From Cornus controversa (Eukaryota > Streptophyta > Magnoliopsida > Cornales > Cornaceae), in NCBI GenBank assembly GCA_026545225.1, contig CM048845.1, positions 99,829,033 through 99,893,032 of the forward strand: 64,000 bases of DNA, written 5' to 3'. Position numbers and translations under genes: made by a program. Of the stretch, positions 49,248-60,200 are shown piece by piece (position 1 is the stretch's first letter; each line of letters starts with the position of its first letter). Under the pieces are notes generated by a model. It was not told the DNA's origin and did not search any database. It worked only from the letters and a program-made list of their open reading frames with translations.

Positions 49248-49904
49248 TCAACACTTTATCCTTTTTATATTTCTGAATTCTTCTTCAAATAAATCAGTCT
49301 CAAATGAAACTTCTTTCATAACTGCCACCACAAAACTATTTTTGACTTCGTCATTTTTACTATTGTCTATCTTGATCATAAAAGGAAACGATTTCCTTTG
49401 CAACTTGTCATTTTGTCGTAAAATTCATTCATCTCCTCTTCCTACAAAAAAGAACAAATTTATTTTAGTAATATTGATACATTTCAAATGAATTGTTTTA
49501 TCCATAAATTTTATGAGTAAAGAAAAAAGTATTACCTGACTTTTTAACTGTATTAGCTTATCTAGTGTACAATTTATTAATGATTGAAAATCATCAAATA
49601 TTGTTAGATATGTATTATTTGTTATATTTTTGACTCGAAAGTGCATCATAAATCTGTATAAATGAGTATACTTCATTGATACATAATAATAAAGAATGAC
49701 ATATTTTTTCATATTATAATTTTTTTATAAAAAAAAATAGAATGTTTAAAGATATAATCATACATTTGAAAGCATTTAGCTTCTTTTGTTTTGCAATTAG
49801 TACAACTGAGTCTATCCTTTCGTACTTTAACTTTCTTCTCGTATTACTTACATGCATTGTACCATGGTTCGGATGCATTTTTAGTCTCTATAATTCTTGC
49901 TTCA

Positions 49905-50078
49905 TGATGAAGCAAAAATCCACCCCGAACTGATCAAATGCCAACCTATAAAAAAGGACAAGAGAAGGGTAATCGAGAGGGCACCGGCGTGGTGCCGGCC
50001 GATTACGCTCCGACGATCAAGTCAGAAATCGAAGGGCTTTTTTAGCTATAAAGGAACTCAAGGGGTATTAATTGCGTA
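49905..50078 (-). repeat. Inverted LTR 3' (U5) arm at the left end
   Basis: Reverse complement of 50230-50404: it opens TGATGAAGCAAAAATCC, the complement of the LTR end, and runs to ATTAATTGCGTA. It forms a hairpin with the direct arm around a loop of about 150 bp. Confidence 0.9.
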
Positions 50079-50404
50079 ATTATGAAACGTACTACGTGGG
50101 GATTGGGTTCAAGCTGACGTGGATAAGAAGTCTACGTTAAGAGGACTTCTTTGTCTCCAAGAGCCAGTCTCCTAGTAGGATGTAGCCTCACTTGACCGCT
50201 ATAAATACAGAGACGGTCCGTATACCAGGTACGCAATTAATACCCCCTGAGTTCCTTTATAGCTAAAAAAGCTCTTTCGATTTCTGACTTGATCGTCGGA
50301 GCGTAGTCGGCCGGCACCACGCCGGTGCCCTCTCGATTACCCTTCTCTTGTTCTTTTTTACAGGTTGGCGTTTGATCAGTTCGGGGTGTATTTTTGCTTC
50401 ATCA
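50079..50404 (+). mobile_element. Direct part of the left LTR, with TATA box
   Basis: Colinear with 9329-9675 and 52168-52596, but the family's first bases (TGATAGAGTATTTG) are not at the left edge; the inverted arm is joined instead. TATAAATACAG from 50200; ends CTTCATCA. Confidence 0.8.
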
Positions 50405-50405
50405 G

Positions 50406-50424
50406 TTGGCGCCGTCTGTGGGAA
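50406..50424 (+). promoter_or_regulatory. Primer-binding site, tRNA-Arg type
   Basis: TTGGCGCCGTCTGTGGGAA one base after the LTR; the cleanest copy of this site in the window. Confidence 0.8.
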
Positions 50425-50509
50425 ATAATCACAAACTTGATTGTTCTACACGAATCATATACGAAGCATGATGCACTTACGATCTGGGTTAAAGACTACC
50501 ACTGTACAG

Positions 50510-51400
50510 GACCCTCCAAAGGCGGGATGGATGAATCCCGAGAACATTGTTTAACAGCCCTATGGGGTCACAGCCCTACGGGGGCCCAGCCTTACGAGGT
50601 CACAACCCTACGAGGGCCACCCTACGGGGATACACCTCCAAGGAGGGCCTTTAATGAAAAAGGCGGGATGGATGAATCTCGAAAACATTGTTTAACAGCC
50701 CTACGGGGTCACAGCCCTACGGGGGCCCAGCCTTACGAGGTCACAGCCCTACGAGGGCCACCCTACGGGGATACAACTCTAAGGAGGGCCTTTAATGAAA
50801 AAGGCGGGATGGATGAATCCCGAGAACATTGTTTAACAGCCCTATAGGGTCACAGCCCTACGAGGGCCCAGCCTTACGAGGTCACAACCCTACGAGGGCT
50901 ACCCTACGGGGATACACCTCCAAGGAGGGCCTTTAATGAAAAAGGCGAGATGGATGAATCTCGAGAACATTGTTTAACAGCCCTACGGGGTCACAGCCCT
51001 ACGGGGGCCCAGCCTTACGAGGTCACAGCCCTACGAGGGCCACCCTACGGGGATACAACTCTAAGGAGGGCCTTTAATGAAAAAGGCGGGATGGATGAAT
51101 CCCGAGAACATTGTTTAACAGCCCTATGGGGGCCCAGCCCTACTGGGTCACAGCCCTACGGGGTCACAACCCTACTGGGGCCCAGCCCTACGGGGTCACA
51201 GCCCTACAAGGGCCCAGCCCTACAGGGGAGCAGCCCTACGAGGGCCACCCTATGGGATACACCTCAAAGGAGGGCCTTTAACGAAAAAGGCGGGATGGAT
51301 GAATCTAGACAGCCCTACGGGGGCACAAGCTCAGCCCTACAGGGGCCTAGCCCTACTAAGGAGACACGACCACACTTTTTCAAGGGCCTTTAATGAAAAG
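50510..51400 (+). repeat. 141-bp frame-preserving tandem repeat
   Basis: ATGGATGAATC occurs at 50527, 50668, 50809, 50950, 51091 and 51295: four intervals of exactly 141 bp (five units start in register) and one expanded to 204 bp. Units contain CCCTACGGGG, CCAGCCTTACGAGGTCACA, GGAGGGCCTTTAATGAA and AAAAAGGCGGGATGG. Because 141 is divisible by 3, a 47-residue peptide repeat is open across most of the array, but it matches no protein I know. Confidence 0.9.
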
Positions 51401-51559
51401 TGTGGGATGATTAATCCAAAAACATTGTTAACATGCCCTACGGGGGCACAACCTGTTAAAAGAGATTTTAGCAAAAGGCAGGTAAGTCCCGCCAAGGTGG
51501 TCACATGACTTTATCAAGAGCCGCGCTATTAAGCTTATTAATTAGAGTTTATTAACCAA

Positions 51560-51640
51560 GTGAGTCATTGGCATAATGGTTAAGGTGAGACCATCAGAGC
51601 TTATTAGCTAAGGTTCAATTCTTCAAACTGACAATCATTT
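51560..51640 (+). repeat. tRNA-like / SINE-like stretch
   Basis: TGGCATAATGGTTAAGG resembles an internal promoter A box and GGTTCAATTCT, about 40 bp later, a B box. Stems of a true tRNA do not form by eye, so this is at most a tRNA-derived SINE fragment or a chance match. Confidence 0.3.
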
Positions 51641-51649
51641 TATATATAT

Positions 51650-52010
51650 ATATATAAACCGGGTTCTTATATACCGGCCAAAGGCCGGACCCAAGAATAA
51701 ACCGGCCGACCAAAAACCAAGCCCAGGAAGAAACCGGCCCGACTAAGGACGGACCCATCGGACCAGATGCGACCGGGCCCATCGGGCCGGCCTGGCTAAG
51801 CGCCGGGCCGGGCCCACCTTGACAAGCGCCGGGCCAGGCGCGGCCGGTCCGGCCTGGCCTGGCGCTGGGCCGGGCCGGGCGCTCCCTGGCCAAGCGCCGG
51901 GCGCGACCGGGCCCACCTGGCCGGGCTCTGTGCCGGACCGGGCGCGGCTTGGCCAAGCGCCGGCCGCTGCCTGGTCGGGCACTGCCGGGCCCACCCGGCG
52001 CATGCTGCGC
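51650..52010. repeat. Extremely GC-rich block inside the non-coding element
   Basis: Dominated by GGCCGG, CCGGGCC, AAGCGCCGGG and GGCCAAGCGCCGG words in both orientations, in strong contrast with the AT-rich surroundings. Several self-complementary runs. Long frames cross it on both strands but reflect base composition. Confidence 0.85.
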
Positions 52011-52167
52011 GCGGGAGAAAAAAGGAAAGGAAAGGAAAATAAAAAAGGAAAGGAAAGGAAAAGGGAGGAAAAAAGTATTTATTTATATATGCCAGAGACG
52101 AATTCTAATGAGCAGTCCAAAGTGTTCATAAGGCCCAGCACTCGACCCTTATGAACAGGGGGCATCT

Positions 52168-52596
52168 GATAGAGTATTTGACTAGAATTATGAAATGTGT
52201 AACGTGAAGGATGAGTTCGAAGTGACGCGGATAGGAAATCTATTTTAACTAGGACTTCCTATCTCCAAGAGCCAATCTCCTACTAGGGTACGGTCTCACT
52301 TGACCGCTACATGGATAAGAAGTCTACTTTAAGAGGATTTCTCTATCTCCAGGAGCCAGTCTCCTACTAGGGTACGGTCTCACTTGACCGCTATAAATAC
52401 AGAGACGGTTCATATACCAGGTACGCAATTAATGCCCCTTGAGTTCCTTTATAGCTTAAAAAGCCCTTTCGATTTCTGACTTGATCGTCGGAGCGTAATC
52501 GGCCGGCACCACGCCGGTGCCCTCTCGATTACCCTTCTCTTGTCCTTTTTTACAGGTTGGCATTTGATCAGTTCGGGGTGGATTTTTGCTTCATCA
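52168..52596 (+). mobile_element. Tat-like 3' LTR with an internal duplication
   Basis: Starts TGATAGAGTATTTGACTAG after AACAGGGGGCATC and ends GCTTCATCA. The segment around TATCTCCA.GAGCCA.TCTCCTACTAGGGTACGG is present twice (about 52260 and 52347), which lengthens it relative to the LTR at 9329. A TATA box begins at 52392. Confidence 0.85.
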
Positions 52597-52854
52597 CTTC
52601 AAAAAAGTAATGTGTTTTCTGCAAGTTGAGTGACAAAATATATTTTTTTAACAGAAATTAATTATAATCATATGATATAATAAAAATAAATAAATGAATA
52701 TATAAAATAAAATAAAAAATTTAATACCTTGAATACCATTACGGATTTTCCAATTATGTCTTCAAGTGGAAGTTTTTTAGCCTCTTCGAATAATTGATAT
52801 TTTGAACTTAAAATGAGAGTATCCATGTCTTTGTCATTTATGTTTTCTTCAAAC

Positions 52855-54214
52855 CTGTCAAAGCAAAATAAATTATTGGAATAATATGTATTTGATATGT
52901 ACAAATACACAAACACACAATCATTAATTATACCTTATTATGGGTTTCATGAACAAAGAAAGTTATAATTTTTATTTATTTTATGTTTGATTTTTTAATT
53001 ATTGACAGTGGATTAGCTTCCACCAACCATGTCCTACCAGTCATGATATTTTTTAAGTAAAATAAATAATTAAAACCTAATATAAGTAAGAAGAAATAAA
53101 TAACCAACCAATATCGTAATGGTTTGACTCTTTCAATTTTCATGTTAATTTTTGTAATGCATCCTAGTTGTATTTGAAGACCCAAACTTGAAATATTTTA
53201 TTATTTTTTATTTTATGTTTATTTAGATATAATAAAAAATACAAAGTGAATAATCTCAATGTTGTGTGATAAGTTACATTTGAATGTGTTGATTGACAAA
53301 TGTGTAACTGTGATAATAGGTTTTTCATTTATTAGCTTAATTATCAAATTTTCTTTTTTTCCTTTTTAAACATATTCTTCATTATTATAATTAGTATATC
53401 AATGAACATAAATCATTTCCTTTGTAAGTGAAGCTTCCAACATTTGCCTTTTTCTATATAAATAACAATTGTAAGTTCCTTGTATATTGTAAATGATATA
53501 TATGATCTTAATAGGACATATTTATACTTCACATAGGTTTATAAGTTTAGTTAAAATATGATCTTTAGTGAATACATGCCTACTTTTAAAAAATTGGAAA
53601 CAAAAATTACTACTTTCTTTTGTAGAGAGAGAGAATCCGAAAATAAAAGAAGAAAAAATGGAGGAAAGAAAGTGAATCTTCTTCTTCTTTTTTTAAAAAA
53701 AAAAATCTATTTTCTTGTTCTATGGAAAAAATAGGAAAAATAGGAAAAAGGAAAACAGAAGAAAACAATACCATGTAACTTTTTCTGGAGAACAAAAAGT
53801 TAAGGCATAATAGTTTTTTCTTCGCTTTCAAAGTATTGGCTCGAGTATTATGTTCTCCATTACTTCTCTAAAGAACAGAGTGAGAATTTAAGTTAGAATG
53901 CGCGCCATGTGTTTGGGAGTATATTTACTAATACAAAAAAAAAATAATCTTTTAATCTATTACCTTCTCTCCTTCTATATAAGATATATATGACCATCAA
54001 TGGCTGGGATAACATGACTCATTACAGATGTAATTTTTATTAAAAAAATTTGATTTCAAAAGCTAATAGCAAACAATGAGTAGGAAAAAAAAAACCCAAA
54101 GAAAAGAACTCACATGTAAGTTGAGACGAAATCGAATTGAATGGTTGTTGATGAGATCCGAGAGGAAATTGAGAGTCGCGCTGAGAGTAGAGTGATTTTT
54201 AGGTGTTTAGGGTT
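52855..54214. other. AT-rich DNA, perhaps the 5' part of the RPA70-like relic
   Basis: A reverse-strand frame near 53.03 kb (TGRTWLVEANPLSIIKK) might be another decayed exon. On the reverse strand 54.2-54.1 kb has a pyrimidine-rich leader-like stretch (CACTCTACTCTCAGCG, then ACTTACAT|GTGAGT), which could be its first exon. Both are weak. Confidence 0.3.
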
Positions 54215-54500
54215 TTTTTTGGGTAATTCTATTTTTTTAATTTAAAAATAATAAAGGAAAGGAAATAAATAAAAAGAAAGAGTTTTGATTAGGTAATTCT
54301 ATTTTTTAATTTAAGAATAAAAAAGGAAAGGGTTTTGCTTTTTTAAATTTAGAAATTAGAAATAAAAAGAAAGGGTTTTGCTTTGGTAATTCTATTTTTT
54401 TAATTTCAAAATAAAATTTTTTTAATTTCAAAATAAAAAAGGAAAGGATTTTGCTTAAGTAATTCTATTTTTTAATTTAAAAATAAAAAAAATAGTGTAC
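54215..54500. repeat. Degenerate minisatellite, ~65-75-bp units
   Basis: Four to five irregular repeats of GGTAATTCTATTTTTTAATTT, AATAAAAAAGGAAAGG and GTTTTGCTT. Confidence 0.7.
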
Positions 54501-57198
54501 TGAAACTAAAAAACCCCTTTGTACTTTTAATAGTAGTATGTATATATATATTTGTTATAGACAATTAATTACTCTTTTACTCTTTTCATATATTATGTAG
54601 TATGTTGTTTAATTAATTTTTTAAAAAATTATGTTAAAAATTTGACTAAACAAGAAAGAATTTTAAAAGAAAAAGCATTATTTCAATTTTATGTTTTATT
54701 TGATATATTAAGATAAATTTGATGCTCTTTTTAAGATTTATTGTCTCAAACTCATAGAGATTTAAAAAAAAAAGAAAAATAAAGTAGAAAATTAAAAAAT
54801 AATAGAATCATTTATTATTCATAAATGTGTTTGTATGAAAAGTATTTATAGAATTTATTTAACATGCACATTACAACAAAGGAGACGTTTTGCTACCGGA
54901 AAAATTCGTTGCAAAAGTTAGAACATTTACTACGAAAATTATTCCCATGGTAAATATTTATGAAAAATTTCATCTTTGTCGCCTAAGGTATTAATATAAT
55001 CACAATTTCTGCTTATTTTCATGCTAATAGTAATACGTGAAGAAAACAACGTTGTAAGCTAAACAATTTTGTTCAATTTTTTTGGCTATTCGAATATATA
55101 TATTTCTCGTGAGCAGGTAACCTTCTTTTTTAATACGAAAGAAAAGCCTTTTTTTTTCTTTCTAATATGTCGTTTTGCTAACTAATGAATCTCGAGATGG
55201 GTAGATCCATCAATAGAGCAAATTTAGATTCAAATTGGTACCCTCATATGTATATTGAATATTTAATCTAATAATAATCTAAATATGATAATTCATTTAA
55301 TTAACAAATCAGAAATGAATTATGTCAATCCAATCCGATCACATATAATATAAAATGCTATAATATATTATCATATTATGTATCATTCAATTGACGTGCA
55401 TTTCATAAACAAATAAATAAAATATATTATTTACATAGTAGTTTATCATGTATAGAATTGGAAATTTTATTTTTTTTCGTCTTCTTCATATTTTTAGTTA
55501 ATTTCTCCTCTCTATTGATATTTTTTCACTTTTTTATTATTTTTTTTCTTAAGGAAGAATCAAATGTTTGATCTTTATTCTCTTTCCTTGTTAATATTTA
55601 TTTGTGCTATCTTTATTTTCTAATTTATATTTTCAATTTTTTAACAAAAATTACAAATTTTAACAAACCAGATTATCGAATCGAATATCTTATAAATTAC
55701 AAATATAATATAGATTGAGTAGTAAATAATCTATCAAATAACTGAGTCAGATTAGAGATCACGTATATTTCTTATCCATATATCTCATAAACTACAAATA
55801 TGATATAGATTGAGTAATAAATAATCTATCAAATAATTGGGTCAGATTAGAGATCACATATATTTCTTAGGTATAATTTAATTTATGATAATTTTTGGGA
55901 GCTTAATTATAAATACACCAACTTTTAAATAATATATGATAAAAAATATATATTTTAAAAAGTAATTACAAATATGATAATTTATATTATTTATGTCCAA
56001 ATCGTCCTTAAAATCCTTTACATATTAGTTTACTAACACTTTTAGTATACGATGTTATAATTTTACTGCACAAAATATTAAACAGTGTAGTTTACAAAAA
56101 CTTTTTGTGCACAATGTAATAGTTTTACTACATTTATGTAATACTTTAATTGTATGATGTTATAATTTTACTGCACAAAACATTACAACAGTGGAGTAAT
56201 TTGGTTCTGTGCATTAAAAAATAGTAAAAAGTTACTTTTTGAGCCAATACTATTTAAAACTTAATATATTTGTAATTAAGTCACAAAAATAGTCAAAAAT
56301 TAAATTAACCATAATTCTTATCGATATGAGACCAGATTCGGCCCAAATCCAATCCGATACCTATGCATATTAATGATTTTGATCTTGAAAAAGAATTCTC
56401 ACTAATCAAATCTCTCATTCTCAAGTAATTTGTTACTGTTTATAAGACGCGAATAATTTGTATATATGGAGGTGCCCGCCCACAACAGTACAGCGCCACT
56501 GTGAGTCTCGCTGAAGCCGAAATCGGCTTTAACAGCAAAAGCCCATAATCAAAACCCCTAATATGGAGTATTTATTTTGTTTTTAAAAGTAAAAACCCTA
56601 ATAGGGATCTCTCAGCGGAAGCCTGTAATTTAAGCTTGTTTAGTTCATGGTCTTTTCTTTTGATGGTTCAAAAAATATTTTGAAAATTATTTGATATTTT
56701 TCTTTTGAAGATATAATAAAAGTTTTTTTCGGAAACTGTCCTTAAAAACAATTAACAAGATTACTGGATTTGTTTGGTTGAGTTTTATGAAAGACTTTTT
56801 CTCCCTTATCAAATATTTGTATGGTTTATTTTTATGATAATAAATTTCACTATTATAAAATATTATCTAATATTTGTTTGGTTCAGTTCTACTAAGAAGG
56901 ATAGTTTGTTTTGAGGATACATAGTTCAGTTTTATTATGTAAATAATTTTGAAAAAATTAACTGTTCTGTTATTTTTTCCATCTTGTGTTACTTGATGAA
57001 TTTCACTTATTAGTTCTTAATGACTGTCATTGACGTTTCAGGTGTAAAAATTATTGTTGAAACATTGCCACTTGACTTGAATCATTGGTAAGTTTTTAAA
57101 AATTATATATTTTTGTGTTGTGTAGATGTATAAATAAATGTATATTTTCTTCTTAATTAATGAGATGATTTTGATATGATATAATGGTGTTTGTGTAG
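54501..57198. other. AT-rich intergenic DNA and gene B upstream region
   Basis: Includes a two-copy tandem repeat of about 103 bp at 55680-55870 (ATAGATTGAGTA.TAAATAATC, GTCAGATTAGAGATCAC) and another repeat at 56050-56200 (GATGTTATAATTTTACTGCA). At 57041-57088 a possible 5' UTR exon (TTTCAG|GTGTAAAA...AATCATTG|GTAAG) precedes gene B. No other gene seen. Confidence 0.45.
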
Positions 57199-57264
57199 GG
57201 ACCTTAAATTGGTGTGAAGCTTGTCAGAGAGTATAATAATCTTCATTTTGGGTAGTGAATAGTG

Positions 57265-60200
57265 ATGGAGGATCAGGTTTATTCAAATTCAAACTTTCTT
57301 TACATATTGAATCATTGGCTGTATATTTTCTGCATTATGTTATGCCATTGATAATCAATCTTATGAAAAGCCCATTTTCTGCAATATGTTGTGCCATTGA
57401 TAATCAATCCTATGAAAAGCCCATTTTTTGCATTATAATGTGGATAGGTTGGATTACAGCAATGGAAAAAAGATAATTTGGAAGCAAACATCAGAGTGCT
57501 AATTGGAAACGATAAAGTGAAGAGATTTGTTTCTTTTGTCAAAAGAGTACTGAGAAAAGAAGATGAATGCTATGCTGACTTTAAACTTTGTCCGTCCAAA
57601 CTGTTAATGTGGGCTTTCGAAAGTCACGCTGAAAAATGCATTATGGCTTTGTTGCGAGGAGAGATTGGCGAGACTGTGGATCTTCATGGTGGATTGTTCC
57701 CACTGCATTATGCAGCAAATTTGTTGCTCCCTGATTTAACAGAATGTTTTCTCGAAATTGGAGTTCAGGCCGATCTCAGATGCAATGATGATGGGCATGA
57801 GTTCAACGGATTGCTCCCGCTCAATGTTGCTCTTAAATCATTGAGGTAAAAGTTCAAACTATCTTGCTTTTTAATGTTGCTTCAGCTCAATGTATACATG
57901 TATCTATGCATACGCGTGCGCACACACAGGGAAGGTGTTAGGAGTCTATTAATTGTTGTTATTCTCCCAATTCCTGTTTGATTGTGACATTTATATTCTT
58001 GGTGCAGCCGCAAGATTGACTGGACTCCCAAAATATCTGTTTTTAGGTTGGTTATTAGGCTTTTTGAAGACAAAATGGTATGCTTTTAAAGCAAATTCAT
58101 TATGATGATGTTAAAAATTGTATGATCCAAAATAATTTGATATTTTGGTATAAGAAATAGAAACATGCTGCAAGGTGTGTTCATTGTGATTCACTAACTT
58201 TTTGGCAGAAAGAAGCTGTAGACACTGTTAGGTTGCTTGTGGATACGACCCCGGATGTTAAACAGGTCATTTACTATTACGCAGAGGAAGGAAAGCTTGT
58301 TGAATTGGCTGCTCTACTTATGACAGCACGGAAGGAGGTTATGTCTACACTCACATATGAGTCTGAGAATGGTTGCAGATTTGATGGAAGCATGGCATTA
58401 CGCCGTTGCGTTGCAATTGAGATCGCGTCACTAATTGACGAGGAGTATAGATTGATGGGCTGTAGAAACCATGAGATGGTTCAGATGTGCAAGGAGAAGA
58501 AGAGGGTGATGATGTCTGAAATGCTTTTGCTTGAAATTTTCCAGAGAAAGGGTCATGCTATGGAAAACTACATGCGCTTTCATGGTGATGGTGTATGTAC
58601 TTTCTCAGTTCCTTTTTCATCCTGAAGGAGATAGTTATTACCAATTCATAGTAACCTTATGTTGGTTGAGCACCGTTGGAAGTACCAGTAGATGGTGTGG
58701 TGGTGTGTTTTTCTTTGTAAAATAATATTTTTTAATCGGGGTATTGGATGAGAACAAGTTTTAACAAAATCATACAGATCCTTCCTACTTTATATCAACA
58801 TATTCAATTTCTCTAATCATTTTCTGTTACTTACAGGGCATTAACAACGATAACTCGGTTAAAAAACTCGCTTACCTGCTTAAGCATTCTACCTTCCCTT
58901 TGTCAGATGAAGATGCTTATTATTTGGAAGAAAAGGGCTCATTTTGTATGTCATCTATTCCTATTTTATGTCATTGTTTATTGTGTCATTTACTTGATTT
59001 GTTTGCTATCATGACTCAGAGTAAGTTGAACTTTAACTCCTAAATTCCTAAACTAACGGATTTTTTTTCCCCCTTTTTTCCATCTTGGAACATGATATTC
59101 CTATCTCTTTAAACCAACTCACTATTGCTTCACAAGTAATACAGAGTCTGATAACAGAAGATTTGTCTGATGTGTTTCTTTTGGTTATGCCTCTGCCTTC
59201 TCTCCTTTTTCTAGATGATCAATATAGAGGTCTAAGACATATGAGTACCAAGGCAAAGCATGAAGAATATAGTTCTTGGCCAGTTGACCTCCGCTTGCCT
59301 TCTTACTTGCGATCACATAGTCATTTTAACAGAAAGGTAAGAAAAACAACAAAGAATTTCTACTATGCTGATATATGTTTTTTGGATTTAGGTTTTTGTT
59401 GGTTGAAGTTGATAAAATAGAATAAAAAATTCAACCTTTGTTTCTGTCTTTGTCTATTTTTTTTTTTCGTTCTATATTTAATTTACATGTAATAAAATAC
59501 ATTGAAAAGTTTAAGAACCAAAATTCTGCCTATTGAAAAACCTTTCATCCTTTTTTTCCTATTAATTGGTCAAGCTTGAGGAAAATTTTGGATTCAACGT
59601 GTCTTTGTACCATTCATTAATTTGAGTATTTCTACTTTCACGGAATCTAATTTTGTTATAACAATGATAGGACCGGAGTCATCTGACCTCAATTGAGTTA
59701 TTTATTCGCAATGGAGCTCAGACTGATATCAACCATAGATTTCTCCCTCTCCATTTTGAACTTGAAAGACTGAGGTAGAACTCAGACCTCATTTTACTTA
59801 TTTTGCTATCCTGGTCCTTACGTGCACAGTGATTATGGAAACCATTATTGTCATCTTTTCATTATTCTCTTTGCACCTCTGCCACAGTTTTGGTAAAAAT
59901 TTGATCCAGTGGAGTCCGAGACAATCCATCTTTAAGCTTATTATCACTCTTTGCCTCCCAAATATGGTATGTTTCTTTTTGATAGTCTGTTGTGGACTCG
60001 TTATTATATCTTTAATATTTTATTTATATATGTATCAGTTGAAATATTGAACAATGTTGGAAGGATAGTTATATGAACTCACTGACACCCGTGGCAGAAA
60101 GAAGCATTGGAGACCATTAGGTTGCTTGCTCTGAACACTGAGGAGATTAAGGAGGTAATTCACTACTATGCAAAGGAGGGTGGACTTACTGAGCTGGCCA

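Larger units (their letters stand above)
49905..52596 (+). mobile_element. Non-coding Tat-like element with two U5 outer ends, TSD CTTCA
   Basis: It has a compound left LTR (49905-50404), primer site, 141-bp tandem repeats, tRNA-like stretch, GC-rich block, purine-rich tract and 3' LTR (52168-52596). It is flanked by CTTCA at 49900-49904 and 52597-52601. No gag or pol remains, so any movement must have relied on a coding Tat relative such as the one at 9329. It has integrated into an intron of the RPA70-like relic. The left outer terminus is an inverted LTR 3' end rather than the usual LTR start. Confidence 0.8.
49248..52854 (-). pseudogene. RPA70-type (replication protein A large subunit) C-terminal domain gene relic
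   Basis: Reverse-strand exon-like pieces: 52728-52854 (FEENINDKDMDTLI...KLPLEDIIGKSVMVFK), about 49745-49893, 49536-49653 and 49248-49441. The second reads PWYNACK, then a stop, YEKKV...LSCTNCKTKEAKC, matching the WYY-x-C-x-K-C...C-x-x-C zinc ribbon of RPA1. The third reads FMMHFRVKNITNNTYLTIFDDFQSLI and the fourth EEEMNEFYDKM, followed in another frame by FPFMIKIDN and SFVVAVMKEV. Splice sites are conserved (AAG|GTATTA, TTTGACAG|G, CAG|GTAATA, TTTGTAG|G). A stop in the zinc ribbon and a frame change in the last exon indicate a pseudogene. It could be a host RPA paralogue or an RPA gene carried by a Helitron. A retroelement (49905-52596) lies in one intron. Confidence 0.6.

Noticed and set aside
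50510-51400. CRISPR-like appearance of regularly spaced repeats
   Set aside because: Units are contiguous 141-bp tandem copies without unique spacers, inside a plant LTR element.
51560-51640. A functional tRNA gene
   Set aside because: Box-like motifs exist, but I cannot fold acceptor, D and anticodon stems by eye.
51615-52154. Long Ala/Gly/Pro/Arg-rich frames on both strands
   Set aside because: They follow from the GC-rich simple sequence; frames are open on both strands and have no protein-like pattern.
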